DNA of 64,000 bases from Pararhizobium qamdonense. Lineage in GTDB: Bacteria; Pseudomonadota; Alphaproteobacteria; Rhizobiales; Rhizobiaceae. The stretch lies in the NCBI RefSeq assembly GCF_029277445.1, contig NZ_CP119566.1, positions 4,218,001 through 4,282,000 on the forward strand. The letters run 5' to 3'. Shown piece by piece: positions 7,769 to 16,354 of the stretch (position 1 is its first letter; the number at the start of each line of letters is the position of its first letter). A model generated the notes under the pieces. That model saw nothing but the letters and a program-made list of their open reading frames with translations. It had not been told where the DNA came from and ran no database searches. The translations under genes and the position numbers were made by a program.

Positions 7769-8758
7769 ATGAAAGCGATGATGCTTCACTCTTTTGGCGG
7801 CCCGGAAGCGTTCAAACTTCGCGACGTGCCGACGCCTGTTCCGCATGCGGGACAGGTCCTGGTGCGCGTCCATGCGACGTCGATCAATCCCTTGGATTAC
7901 CAGGTCCGGCGCGGTGACTATCGCGACCTGGTGCCATTGCCGGCCATTACCGGTCATGACGTATCCGGAGTGGTGGAAGCAGTCGGCCCCGGCGTGACGA
8001 TGTTTTCTCCAGGAGACGAAGTCTGGTACACGCCGCAAATATTCGACGGGCCGGGAAGCTATGCCGAATACCACGTTGCGAACGAAAACATTATCGGAAC
8101 AAAACCCAGTTCGCTCAGCCATCTCGAGGCGGCAAGCCTGAGCCTGGTTGGCGGTACCGCGTGGGAGGCCCTGGTCGTCCGTGCAGCTCTCAGAGTTGGG
8201 GAAAGCATCCTGATCCATGGCGGTGCGGGAGGGGTCGGCCATGTGGCGATCCAGCTCGCCAAAGCCATCGGTGCGAACGTGTTCACGACCGCACGCGAGG
8301 ATAACTTCGCGTTCGTACGCAGCATGGGCGCGGACGTTGTCATCGACTACAGGAACGAAGATTATGTCGATGTTATCATGCGGGAAACGGGGGGCCGTGG
8401 CGTCGATGTCGTGTTCGACACCATTGGTGGCAACACATTGGCGCGCAGCCCGGATGCGCTCGCACAACTCGGCCGCGTTGTCACGATCGTGGACATTACA
8501 GAGCCACAGAACGTCGTTCAGGCCTGGGGCAAGAACGCGAGTTACCACTTCGTTTTCACACGGCAAAACCGGGGCAAGCTGGACGAACTGAGCGCACTGG
8601 TAGAGCGCGGGCAGTTGCGGCCCCATGTGGGCGCCGTCTACCCGCTTGCCGACATTCCCCTCGCCCATGCCCGGCTGGAGGCCCCCAACAACGGCCTTCG
8701 TGGAAAAATCGCGATCGCAGTCGAGCCTTCGGCTCATCCCGCAAATGCGGACATTTGA
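7769..8758 (+). CDS. Zinc-type/quinone-oxidoreductase-like NADPH dehydrogenase (MDR superfamily)
   Basis: The 329-residue medium-chain dehydrogenase/reductase has an N-terminal GroES-like domain ([31 protein letters not shown]) and a Rossmann domain with the nucleotide motif [17 protein letters not shown] near residues 150-166. The catalytic zinc ligands of true alcohol dehydrogenases are absent (residue pattern NPLDY, not the Cys of ADH). It therefore resembles quinone oxidoreductases or enoyl reductases that reduce reactive carbonyls or quinones with NADPH. It is likely in one regulatory unit with the upstream ArsR regulator. AGGA precedes the ATG. Substrate unknown. Confidence 0.88.
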   Translation: MKAMMLHSFGGPEAFKLRDVPTPVPHAGQVLVRVHATSINPLDYQVRRGDYRDLVPLPAITGHDVSGVVEAVGPGVTMFSPGDEVWYTPQIFDGPGSYAEYHVANENIIGTKPSSLSHLEAASLSLVGGTAWEALVVRAALRVGESILIHGGAGGVGHVAIQLAKAIGANVFTTAREDNFAFVRSMGADVVIDYRNEDYVDVIMRETGGRGVDVVFDTIGGNTLARSPDALAQLGRVVTIVDITEPQNVVQAWGKNASYHFVFTRQNRGKLDELSALVERGQLRPHVGAVYPLADIPLAHARLEAPNNGLRGKIAIAVEPSAHPANADI

Positions 8759-8768
8759 CCGTTGAGTG

Positions 8769-9467
8769 TTAGAGCCGCCGGAATGTCAGATAGGCGGACT
8801 TGCGGCCTTCCCGGCGTGCCTTGGCCTCATAGCGCGTGCTCGGCCAGCCGGCATAGGGCGTCAGCCAGTCACTGGCATTTTCGGCCGTCCAGTCGAATGC
8901 CGGGTGGTCGTGGCAATGCGACAGCGTCCAGTTGACATAGCTATCGATATCGGAGGCGAAGCAGAAGATGCCGCCGGGTTTCAGCACGCGCGCGAACCGG
9001 TCGAGATTGACCGGGGAGACGAAGCGGCGTTTCCAGTGCTTCCGCTTCGGCCAGGGATCGGGATAGAGAAGATCGATCTGGTCGATCGCGTTTTCCGGCA
9101 GCCAGTCCAGAACCTGCGTCGCGTCGTCATCATGCAGGCGGATGTTTTCGACACCGCGCTCCTCGATATATCCCACCAGCTTTGCCATCGAATTGACGAA
9201 GGGCTCGACGCCGATAAAACCGGTCTCTGCGTCTTCGGCCGCGCGGTGGATCAGGTGCTCGCCGCCGCCAAAGCCGATTTCCAGCCGCACGCGGCCCACC
9301 GGATTGCGAAACAGCGTCTTCACGTCGTCCGGTGCCGGCGATGCCAGATCAAGCCTCAGCAAGGGAAGCACGGTTTCGAGATGCGTCGCCTGCAGCGCGC
9401 GCAAAGGCTTGCCCTTGCGGCGGCCGAAGAAAGCTTCGGTCGAACGGCTGCGATGCTGGTCAGTCAT
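8769..9467 (-). CDS. trmB: tRNA (guanine-N7-)-methyltransferase TrmB
   Basis: The enzyme methylates G46 of tRNA at N7 using S-adenosylmethionine. About 232 residues. The SAM motif [12 protein letters not shown] lies near residue 70, and [13 protein letters not shown] near residue 140 is the TrmB hallmark. ATG at 9467 ([19 protein letters not shown]) fits the rhizobial N-terminus; a GTG at 9482 would add five residues. It lies 86 bases downstream of metK, which makes its cofactor, and is probably co-transcribed with it. Confidence 0.95.
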   Translation of the reverse strand: MTDQHRSRSTEAFFGRRKGKPLRALQATHLETVLPLLRLDLASPAPDDVKTLFRNPVGRVRLEIGFGGGEHLIHRAAEDAETGFIGVEPFVNSMAKLVGYIEERGVENIRLHDDDATQVLDWLPENAIDQIDLLYPDPWPKRKHWKRRFVSPVNLDRFARVLKPGGIFCFASDIDSYVNWTLSHCHDHPAFDWTAENASDWLTPYAGWPSTRYEAKARREGRKSAYLTFRRL

Positions 9468-9553
9468 GGCAATGTCTTTCACGATAAAAGCGGACGTCTC
9501 CGTCAGGAAACATCCGCTTTACAGTTTTATCGGCAGGTCCGTAAAGAGCCGGA

Positions 9554-10834
9554 TCAGGCGGCCTTCAGGGCTTCGTCCTTCAACGCATCCTTGAGCGGCT
9601 TGACGAGATCAAGCTTTTCCCAGGAGAAGGAGCCGTCGCGGCCGGCCTTGCGGCCGAAATGACCATAGGCCGAGGTCTTGGCATAGATCGGCTTGTTGAG
9701 GTCCAGATGACGGCGGATGCCCGACGGGGACAAATCCATCGTCTTGCGGATCGCAGCTTCGACCTGGTCTTCCGTCACTTTACCGGTGCCATGCAGATCG
9801 ACATAGATCGACAAAGGCTGTGCGACGCCGATCGCATAGGCGATCTGGATCGTGCAGCGGTCTGCCAGACCGGCGGCAACGACGTTCTTGGCAAGGTATC
9901 GCGCCGCATAGGCTGCGGAACGGTCGACCTTGGTCGTGTCCTTGCCGGAGAATGCGCCGCCGCCATGCGGGGCTGCGCCACCATAGGTATCGACAATGAT
10001 CTTGCGGCCGGTCAGGCCCGCATCACCATCCGGCCCGCCGATCACGAACTTGCCGGTCGGGTTGATGTACCAGTTGCAGTCATCGGCAATGGCGATGTCA
10101 TGCAGCGCTTCGCGGATATAGGGCTCGACGACGCTGCGAACCTTGGCCGAATCCCAGCTTTCATCGAGATGCTGGGTCGACAGGACGATCGAGGTTACTT
10201 CCGCCGGCTTGCCGTCGATATAACGGACCGTGACCTGGCTCTTGGCGTCAGGACCCAGGCGGCCGGCGTCGCCGCCGCCCTTCTTGCGGGCCGTGGCAAG
10301 CAGATCGAGAATGCGGTGCGAATAATAGATCGGCGCCGGCATCAATTCTGCGGTTTCCTTGCAGGCGTAACCGAACATGATGCCCTGGTCGCCAGCGCCT
10401 TCGTCGCCCTGCTTGTCGGCGGCATTATCGACGCCCTGGGCGATATCGGCCGACTGCGGATGCAACAGCACGTCGATCTTGGCGGTCTTCCAGTGGAAGC
10501 CTGCCTGCTCGTAACCAATTTCGCGGATGGCCTTGCGGGCGGCAGCCTTGAACTTGGCCGGGTTGATAACCGGATGTCCGGCGGCATCTTTCAGGACGTT
10601 GCCGTCCTTGTCCTTCTTCAAAAGCGTGTCCGGCACCCGCACTTCGCCGGCGATCACCACGCGGTTGGTGGTTGCCAACGTCTCGCAGGCGATGCGAACT
10701 CCCCAGGGGTCAACCCCGGTCTTGGCGGCTTCACGATACACAAGGTCAACAATTTCATCGGAAATCCGGTCACAGACTTTGTCCGGATGACCTTCTGCCA
10801 CGGATTCACTCGTAAACAGGTAGTTAGCGCGCAT
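9554..10834 (-). CDS. metK: S-adenosylmethionine synthetase
   Basis: The enzyme makes SAM from methionine and ATP, releasing PPi and Pi. Its 426 residues are slightly longer than the E. coli enzyme (384), as usual in alphaproteobacteria because of insertions in the N-terminal third. Signatures visible: [16 protein letters not shown] near residue 16, [13 protein letters not shown] near residue 145, and [19 protein letters not shown] near residue 285. GAGGGGACTTCCCGC precedes the ATG. The neighbour trmB consumes SAM. A putative promoter lies about 40 bases upstream of the start. I see no recognisable SAM riboswitch in the leader. Confidence 0.97.
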   Translation of the reverse strand: MRANYLFTSESVAEGHPDKVCDRISDEIVDLVYREAAKTGVDPWGVRIACETLATTNRVVIAGEVRVPDTLLKKDKDGNVLKDAAGHPVINPAKFKAAARKAIREIGYEQAGFHWKTAKIDVLLHPQSADIAQGVDNAADKQGDEGAGDQGIMFGYACKETAELMPAPIYYSHRILDLLATARKKGGGDAGRLGPDAKSQVTVRYIDGKPAEVTSIVLSTQHLDESWDSAKVRSVVEPYIREALHDIAIADDCNWYINPTGKFVIGGPDGDAGLTGRKIIVDTYGGAAPHGGGAFSGKDTTKVDRSAAYAARYLAKNVVAAGLADRCTIQIAYAIGVAQPLSIYVDLHGTGKVTEDQVEAAIRKTMDLSPSGIRRHLDLNKPIYAKTSAYGHFGRKAGRDGSFSWEKLDLVKPLKDALKDEALKAA

Positions 10835-10870
10835 GCGGGAAGTCCCCTCAAAGAAAAAACTGCTTCAACC

Positions 10871-10899
10871 GTGTTAGTGATTTTGCCAGGAAATGACAA
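10871..10899 (-). promoter_or_regulatory. Putative metK promoter
   Basis: On the minus strand TTGTCA (10899-10894), a 17-base spacer and TAACAC (10876-10871) resemble a sigma-70 promoter, giving a leader of about 30 bases before the metK ATG. Prediction by eye only. Confidence 0.4.
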
Positions 10900-11029
10900 G
10901 CACACAAGGACATAAATATATCTTTATATGGGTAATGGAGGAACAGTTTTCCGGGCTTTTGATGCTTAAAAGCCGCATTTCAGCAATTTGAAGAGCGTGA
11001 GGTCAAGGTGGCCCCTGGAATCCGGGCAC

Positions 11030-11061
11030 AAAAAAAGCGGCACTGTCCGGCCGCTTTTTTT
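11030..11061 (-). terminator. Rho-independent terminator after praR
   Basis: The run AAAAAAAGCGGC, an ACTGTCCG loop and GCCGCTTTTTTT forms a stem with T-runs in both orientations. On the minus strand it lies 24 bases past the praR stop; on the plus strand it could also act as a barrier. It separates praR from metK transcription. Confidence 0.85.
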
Positions 11062-11084
11062 CATCTATGGATTGCAGCAGCCTA

Positions 11085-11504
11085 TTATTCGGCTTCTGCT
11101 TCCGCTGCCAGTGCCTTGACGAGGTCCACCAGCTTGCGGCGTACCTTGGGATCGCCGATCTTGACGAAGGCGCGGTTCAGCTGAAGCCCTTCCGAGGACG
11201 ACAGGAAATCGACCACGTAGTTGGAGCTTGAGGCTTCGGCCATGCCAGACGGACCGGTTGACGAATCGCCCGGTGCATCTTCGAAAAAGAAAGAGACCGG
11301 AACATTCAAGATGCTTGAAATGTTCTGAAGGCGGCTGGCGCCGACACGGTTCGTGCCTTTTTCATATTTTTGAATCTGCTGGAAGGTGATCCCGAGGCTC
11401 TCTCCGAGTTTCTCCTGGCTCATGCCCAGCATGGTACGGCGAAGGCGGATCCGGCTACCGACATGAATGTCGATAGGGTTCGGCTTCTTCTTGTTCTCTA
11501 TCAT
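11085..11504 (-). CDS. praR: XRE-family regulator of the PraR/PhrR type
   Basis: The 139-residue regulator has an N-terminal HTH_3 domain (GSRIRLRRTMLGMSQEKLGESLGI, then FQQIQKYEKGTNRVGASRL) and a C-terminal acidic helical part. The HTH is close to rhizobial PraR/PhrR, described in R. leguminosarum and S. medicae as regulators of biofilm/surface and acid responses. In S. medicae phrR lies next to actA, the lnt homologue, exactly as here. It acts in the cytoplasm as a DNA-binding dimer. An inverted repeat upstream (11568-11587) could be an autoregulatory site. Symbol assigned by family and context. Confidence 0.85.
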   Translation of the reverse strand: MIENKKKPNPIDIHVGSRIRLRRTMLGMSQEKLGESLGITFQQIQKYEKGTNRVGASRLQNISSILNVPVSFFFEDAPGDSSTGPSGMAEASSSNYVVDFLSSSEGLQLNRAFVKIGDPKVRRKLVDLVKALAAEAEAE

Positions 11505-11567
11505 AACGGTTTCCTAATAAGCGAAGTTTCAGTTGCTCCCATAACCTGGACACTTGCCGAGAGCAGA

Positions 11568-11587
11568 CTACACGTCACGATGTGTAG
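11568..11587. promoter_or_regulatory. Inverted repeat CTACAC-N8-GTGTAG upstream of praR
   Basis: This perfect 6-bp inverted repeat with an 8-base centre lies about 64 bases before the praR start and about 74 bases past the lnt stop. Its spacing (20 bp in all) fits a dimeric HTH regulator. Binder unknown; PraR itself is a candidate. A GGGG/CCCC hairpin follows immediately downstream (plus strand). Confidence 0.45.
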
Positions 11588-11660
11588 CCGGGGCGGAAAC
11601 CCCCCGAACATAGGTGAAGATCGATGGTGAGTGCCACTATGCAATTTTAGGGGTTTTTGG

Positions 11661-13250
11661 TCAATTCTCTCGCAGAATAAAACTTGCACGGGAAATAAGT
11701 GCTAAACCGAGCAGGAGGCACCCAATCAGGATTGCGTTCCTTTCCTGCTGCTCGTGGCTCATTAGCAAATCAAACTTTCCCGGCAAAAGTGTGTCCACGA
11801 AGCCCTTGGTTCCGAAGGGGAACCCGGTGACGATCTCTCCCCTGCCATTGATGACGGCGGATATCCCGGTATTGGCATCGCGGATGAGCGGCAGACCCGT
11901 TTCCACGGAGCGAACCCGCGCCTGTTGAAAATGCTGATAGGGGCCGGGCGTATTGCCGAACCATGCGTCGTTGGTGAGATTGAGCAAGGCATCGGCCTGA
12001 GATGCCTCGCGGCCGATTTCCTGAGGAAAAATAGCCTCATAGCAGATCAGTGGATAAAACGTCCGGCCACCTGGCAACGTCAACAGCGTCCGCGTTGCCG
12101 CAGCCGAAAAACCGCCGGGCATGGCGACCGTGTCGAGGCCCGCCGCCGACAGAAGGCTTTCCAGCGGCAGATATTCACCAAAGGGGACCAGATGGACCTT
12201 ATCGGCCGCGCCGACGATCTGGCCGCGATCGTCGATGACGTAAATCGAATTGTAATAGCGCGGCGGCTGGCCGGCACCGCTGGCTTCGGCCCGTACTGCG
12301 CCGGTAATCAAAAGCTGGCCATCCTGCAGCACATCGGAAATTCGCAGCAGCGCATCCGGATTTTCGGTCAGGATGAACGGCACGGCGGTTTCCGGCCAGA
12401 CGACGATATCCGGACGCTTGCCGCCATCGGCGGATGGCGCCTGCGTCAGCGCCAGATGCTCTTCAAAGATCGCCATGCGCTCGGCGTCGTCGATTTTCTG
12501 CGATTGATCGATCAAGGGCTGAACAAGCCGGATCGTCAGGGCGGGATCGGCCGGTGGCGGCAGTGGCTGTTCCAGCCGGTAATAGCCGTAGCCGAAATGG
12601 GCGGCGACCAGAACTACGGCAAGGCCCAACCCAAGGCTCAGCCCTTTGCGCGTGCCGATGAGTGCCGGCGCTGCGAAGACGAAGACAGCCAGCATATTGA
12701 CGCCGGCAAGGCCGATCACGGACGCCGACTGCATCATCAGCGGAATCGGCATGGCGGCATAACCGATGGCATTCCAGGGAAAACCGGTCAAAACGAAGCT
12801 GCGCAGCCATTCAAACACGCCGAACGCAAAGGCGAGCGCTGCGATCCGGCCCATACCGTCAGTCCAAAGGATGCGGGCAATGGCCGTAGCGAACGCATAG
12901 AAGAAGGCCAGAAACGCCGGCACCCCGATCACCGCCAGCGGCACGGCCCAGGCAAATTCATCGGCTTCGACGAGAAGCGCATTACCCAGCCACCAGAGGC
13001 CGCCCAGAAAATAGCCGAAGCCGAAACACCAGCCGATCCAGAATGCCGGAAAACTGCGCCGGACGAACCCGTGGTCGGGATTGCCCGAGGCGCCGTCGAT
13101 CAGCCAGACGAGAATGGGAAAAGAGAGAAACGGCGCGGCAAAAACGCCAAACGGAGGCAAAGCGAAAACGGCGATCAGACCGGCAACAAAAGCGACAAGC
13201 GCCCGGCGGGCGCCCGACAACAGCATGATCCTGCCCGCAAGCCACTCCAT
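11661..13250 (-). CDS. lnt: Apolipoprotein N-acyltransferase
   Basis: This inner-membrane enzyme adds the third acyl chain to the N-terminal cysteine of lipoproteins. Its 529 residues comprise about six N-terminal membrane helices up to residue 225, then a periplasmic carbon-nitrogen hydrolase domain with the catalytic Glu-Lys-Cys triad: WPETAVPF (about 285), KVHLVPFGEYLP (about 355) and LICYEAIFP (about 405). A last helix (AILIGCLLLGLALI) closes the protein. It is the homologue of rhizobial actA, needed for acid tolerance. It lies downstream of corC, separated by the large inverted-repeat element. Its substrates would include products matured by lspA at 36.5 kb. Confidence 0.95.
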   Translation of the reverse strand: MEWLAGRIMLLSGARRALVAFVAGLIAVFALPPFGVFAAPFLSFPILVWLIDGASGNPDHGFVRRSFPAFWIGWCFGFGYFLGGLWWLGNALLVEADEFAWAVPLAVIGVPAFLAFFYAFATAIARILWTDGMGRIAALAFAFGVFEWLRSFVLTGFPWNAIGYAAMPIPLMMQSASVIGLAGVNMLAVFVFAAPALIGTRKGLSLGLGLAVVLVAAHFGYGYYRLEQPLPPPADPALTIRLVQPLIDQSQKIDDAERMAIFEEHLALTQAPSADGGKRPDIVVWPETAVPFILTENPDALLRISDVLQDGQLLITGAVRAEASGAGQPPRYYNSIYVIDDRGQIVGAADKVHLVPFGEYLPLESLLSAAGLDTVAMPGGFSAAATRTLLTLPGGRTFYPLICYEAIFPQEIGREASQADALLNLTNDAWFGNTPGPYQHFQQARVRSVETGLPLIRDANTGISAVINGRGEIVTGFPFGTKGFVDTLLPGKFDLLMSHEQQERNAILIGCLLLGLALISRASFILREN

Positions 13251-13409
13251 TCACATCCCCCAATCGGCGCAAGCCGCCACACGGGTTATCCGCGCGGCCG
13301 ATCGAATCGCGCAGCAACCGTTCACCCCGAATCAACCGGGGGCAGTGTTCCAAAAAAGTGGCGGCTTGTCGTGCCCGGAAACGCCGTTTCGGCGGTTCTG
13401 GCGTGGGGT

Positions 13410-13572
13410 TAGAGCCTCGTGCGATCAATGAGGCGCATTCTGTTGCCTCAAATCGGCCGATCCACCAGAAGGATGGCGCAGGGCGATGCCGCCCCATCGG
13501 ACAAGCCATCCGACGCAGTGGGCGGCCGATTTGAGGCAACAGAATGCGCCTCATTGATCGCACGAGGCTCTA
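13410..13572. repeat. 163-bp fold-back element with perfect 50-bp inverted arms
   Basis: Left arm 13410-13459 and right arm 13523-13572 are exact reverse complements over 50 bp (outer end TAGAGCCTCG, inner end AAATCGGCCG). With one mismatch the pairing extends outward through three more G:C pairs (13406-13576). The 63-base centre keeps folding: CCAC/GTGG, GGATGGC/GCCATCC and CGATG/CATCG. The whole element can thus form one hairpin or cruciform. Its outer TAG is the stop codon of corC. No transposase is present; it looks like a MITE or rhizobial palindromic intergenic element. It fills most of the 319-base gap between corC and lnt; the remainder (13251-13409) shows no gene. Confidence 0.9.
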
Positions 13573-14733
13573 TCCCGTTTCGCGCAGCGAGGTCTCCGGC
13601 TGGGCGATTGGCGTTGCCTCGAATGGCAGATCCTCTTCGCCCTTTACTGGACGGCGGCGGGCCGGCGGGCGCTTGCGCACGATCCGCACGCGCTTCACGC
13701 GGCGCGGATCGGCATCCAGCACCTGGAATTCAAAGCCGGGAATGGCCTGAACCACCTCGCCACGGGCGGGAATACGGCCGAGCGCAGCAAAGACCAGGCC
13801 ACCCAGCGTATCGACATCCTCAAGCTGCTCGCGCACATCGAAATCCGGCCCGATCGCAGCGGCAATCTCTTCCAGTTCGACGCGGGCATCGGCGACAAAT
13901 ACGTCATCCGAGGTTTTGGCGAACATCACTTCTTCATCGTCATGCTCGTCTTCGATATCGCCGACGACCATTTCAACGATATCTTCCAGCGAGGCGAGGC
14001 CATCGGTCCCGCCATATTCGTCGATCACCAGGGCCATCTGAATACGGGCGGCCTGCATGCGCTGCATCAGGTCAGAGGCATGCATGGATGGCGGCACGAA
14101 CAGGACCTGCCGGATGATGCCGGCCTCTTCAACCGTCTTGGACAGATCGATACGGCCGAGATCGAAACCGGGCTTGGGCTGGCGCACCGGCTTCTCCGGC
14201 TTTTCCGCCGTGATCGCCGTCGCAGTTGCGGTCGAACGGCTGCCATTGCGCCGCTTGTTGCGGGCCTGCTTGGTCACATAGGACAGCAGGTCGCGGATAT
14301 GGACCATGCCGCGGGGATCATCGAGGCTTTCGCTATAGACCGGCATGCGCGAGCGGCCGGATTCCTCGAAAATCACCATCAGTTCGGCAATGGTGATGCT
14401 GAGATCCACGGCCTCGATATCGGCACGCGGAACCATGACGTCCTCGACGCGGACTTCGCGGAAACGCAGGATATTGTTGAGCATGGCGCGTTCGGCCGGC
14501 GAAAAGGCCGTATCGCCATCGGCGCCACCTGTCATCAGCGCATCGGCAAGATCTTCACGAAGGCTGGAGGCATTGCCCGCACGCCAGATCCGGGCTGCAC
14601 GGCTCCAGAAGGAGGAGCCCGACTTGCCGTTCTCAGGTTTCGGGGCGGTGCTACTACTGCCCGCTTCATCCTGACTGGAGGCTTCCGCCTCGTCTCTTAC
14701 AACCGGGGCCGGCTGCGCTCTAAAATCGCTCAT
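13570..14733 (-). CDS. tlyC: CBS-domain protein of the CorC/HlyC (TlyC) family
   Basis: The protein has 387 residues. A Ser/Ala-rich N-terminal extension is followed by a CBS pair (VMVPRADIEAVDLSITIAE near residue 100; later VPPSMHASDLMQRMQ), a low-complexity insert rich in Arg, Thr and Lys between the CBS repeats, and the C-terminal CorC_HlyC domain ending near RRVKRVRIVRKRPP. Family members are cytosolic accessory proteins of magnesium/cobalt efflux; the old name hemolysin C is not evidence of haemolysis. The conserved neighbours are ybeY and phoH upstream and lnt downstream. The stop codon lies in the tip of the inverted-repeat element, so the last residues may differ from relatives. Confidence 0.9.
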   Translation of the reverse strand: MSDFRAQPAPVVRDEAEASSQDEAGSSSTAPKPENGKSGSSFWSRAARIWRAGNASSLREDLADALMTGGADGDTAFSPAERAMLNNILRFREVRVEDVMVPRADIEAVDLSITIAELMVIFEESGRSRMPVYSESLDDPRGMVHIRDLLSYVTKQARNKRRNGSRSTATATAITAEKPEKPVRQPKPGFDLGRIDLSKTVEEAGIIRQVLFVPPSMHASDLMQRMQAARIQMALVIDEYGGTDGLASLEDIVEMVVGDIEDEHDDEEVMFAKTSDDVFVADARVELEEIAAAIGPDFDVREQLEDVDTLGGLVFAALGRIPARGEVVQAIPGFEFQVLDADPRRVKRVRIVRKRPPARRRPVKGEEDLPFEATPIAQPETSLRETG

Positions 14734-14745
14734 TGTTCCAAACTA

Positions 14746-15252
14746 TCAAACGGGATCACTATCCCCATAGGGATCAGATAAACCAAGACCGGCCAAAATG
14801 CGAGTCTCAAGGCTCTCCATTCTTTCCGCATCACTCTCAATGAGGTGATCATAGCCGAAAAGATGCAGAAATCCATGCACCAGAAGATGGGTGAGATGCT
14901 CATCGAACGGCTTACCGAGATCGTCAGCCTCGCGCACCAGCGTCTCATAAGCAAGGATGATATCGCCGAGCATCGGCCCCGGCATCTTGCCGGGGGTCAC
15001 CGGAAAGGCCGGGAATGACAGCACGTTTGTCGGCTTGTCCTGGCTGCGCCATTCCGCGTTGATCTCTCTGATCGACGCATCGTCGGTGAAAACCAGCGAG
15101 ACTTCCGGCGGCATTTTTGGAAAAGGCTGCTTTTCCGCGCGCTTGAGAACATCGGCGCTTGCGCCAAGCACGCGCTCGCTCAGCGATAAAAGGTCCGTCT
15201 CGGAAGGCCATGAACCTTCCTCGACGCTGATCTGGATATCAAGGCTCGTCAT
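14746..15252 (-). CDS. ybeY: Endoribonuclease YbeY (16S rRNA maturation)
   Basis: This 168-residue zinc-dependent single-strand endoribonuclease is needed for 16S rRNA 3' end processing and ribosome quality control. The metal motif H-x3-H-x5-H is present in HLLVHGFLHLFGYDH near residues 118-132. Upstream are the family blocks NVLSFPAFP and LGDIILAYETL. It lies between phoH (17 bases upstream) and tlyC (12 bases downstream), the widely conserved phoH-ybeY-corC-lnt order, so the genes are very likely one operon. Confidence 0.96.
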   Translation of the reverse strand: MTSLDIQISVEEGSWPSETDLLSLSERVLGASADVLKRAEKQPFPKMPPEVSLVFTDDASIREINAEWRSQDKPTNVLSFPAFPVTPGKMPGPMLGDIILAYETLVREADDLGKPFDEHLTHLLVHGFLHLFGYDHLIESDAERMESLETRILAGLGLSDPYGDSDPV

Positions 15253-15269
15253 GAATTGCTGCGTCCGCC

Positions 15270-16325
15270 TCAGCGGTCGCTCTGCTCGCTTTCATCATGC
15301 ACGGCCGTCGTGGCCTCATAGGCGCGCACGATCCGGGCAACCATCGGATGGCGGACGACGTCGACGTCCTTGAAGCGGACGACCGAAACGCCTTCGACAC
15401 CTTTCAGGATCTGCAGGGCTTCGACCAAACCGGACTTGACGCCGCGCGGCAGGTCGACCTGGCTTGGATCGCCCGTGACGATCATCCGGCCGTTTTCGCC
15501 GAGACGCGTCAGGAACATCTTCATCTGCATCGCCGTGGTGTTCTGCGCCTCGTCGAGGATGACGGCGGCATTGGCAAGCGTGCGCCCACGCATGAAGGCG
15601 AGAGGAGCGATTTCGATGACGCCGGCGGTGATTGCCCGTTCAACCTTGTCGCCCGGCATCATGTCATAGAGCGCATCGTAGAGCGGACGCAGATACGGAT
15701 CGACCTTGTCCTTCATGTCACCCGGCAGGAAGCCGAGGCGTTCACCCGCTTCCACGGCCGGACGCGACAGCACGATGCGATCGACGGCGCCGCGTTCCAG
15801 GAGTTGTGCTGCGTGCGCGACCGCCAGATAGGTCTTGCCGGTACCGGCGGGACCGACGCCGAACACCAGTTCGGACCGCTCCAGCGCGCGCATATAGGCA
15901 TCCTGCGTCGGCGTGCGGGCCGCAACGGTCTTCTTGCGCGTTGAAATCTGCGCGAGGTTCAGCTTGGCTTTCTTTTCCATGGTCGGCAACTGTAGCTGGT
16001 CATCGGCGGCAACCGCCATGCGGATGGCGCCTTCGACATCGGAGGATTCGACGGTGCTGCCGTTCTGCAGGCGGCCGTAGAGATAATCGAGCGCCCGGCG
16101 TGCCTGATTGGTGGCGACCACCTCACCCGAGATCGAAACGGAATTTCCGCGCGGCCGTGCATCGATATGCAGGCGCTGTTCGATCAATTTGAGATTTTGG
16201 TCAAACTGGCCAAACAGCTCGCTGGCGAACCGGTTGTTCTCAAATGTGAGCACGAAGTGATTGACGTCTGTCGCGGATGTTTTCGACTGGCGCGGCGAGG
16301 ATGAAACCAATTCGTGTCCGTTCAA
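15270..16325 (-). CDS. phoH: PhoH-like ATPase (YbeZ type)
   Basis: This 351-residue cytoplasmic P-loop ATPase has a short N-terminal KH-like part, Walker A GPAGTGKTYLAVAHA near residues 160-175, and Walker B VILDEAQNTT near residue 254. It also has the PhoH-specific TGDPSQVDLPRG block. It is thought to be an RNA-related ATPase partnering YbeY; E. coli YbeZ interacts with YbeY. It lies in the miaB-phoH-ybeY-tlyC-lnt run, 29 bases after miaB. The start ATG at 16325 gives MNGHELVSSSPRQSKTS, without a strong Shine-Dalgarno in view; a later start is possible but no better. Confidence 0.95.
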   Translation of the reverse strand: MNGHELVSSSPRQSKTSATDVNHFVLTFENNRFASELFGQFDQNLKLIEQRLHIDARPRGNSVSISGEVVATNQARRALDYLYGRLQNGSTVESSDVEGAIRMAVAADDQLQLPTMEKKAKLNLAQISTRKKTVAARTPTQDAYMRALERSELVFGVGPAGTGKTYLAVAHAAQLLERGAVDRIVLSRPAVEAGERLGFLPGDMKDKVDPYLRPLYDALYDMMPGDKVERAITAGVIEIAPLAFMRGRTLANAAVILDEAQNTTAMQMKMFLTRLGENGRMIVTGDPSQVDLPRGVKSGLVEALQILKGVEGVSVVRFKDVDVVRHPMVARIVRAYEATTAVHDESEQSDR

Positions 16326-16354
16326 GCGGTCAGGCTCCTTGAGTTAGCGGTCCC

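Noticed and set aside
9659..10915. 418-residue plus-strand open frame
   Set aside because: Antisense to metK over its whole length; no domains.
10835..11029. Possible SAM riboswitch before metK
   Set aside because: I looked for SAM-I and SAM-II signatures on the minus strand and found none; only a promoter-like pair and a good ribosome binding site are visible.
11030..11061. A-run/T-run hairpin as a transposon end
   Set aside because: It is a plain bidirectional intrinsic terminator right after praR.
12982..14117. Open frames running through each arm of the fold-back element, both beginning MRSMRRILLPQIGR
   Set aside because: The identical N-terminus arises because the arms are inverted copies; the frames then run antisense or out of frame into lnt and corC and resemble nothing.
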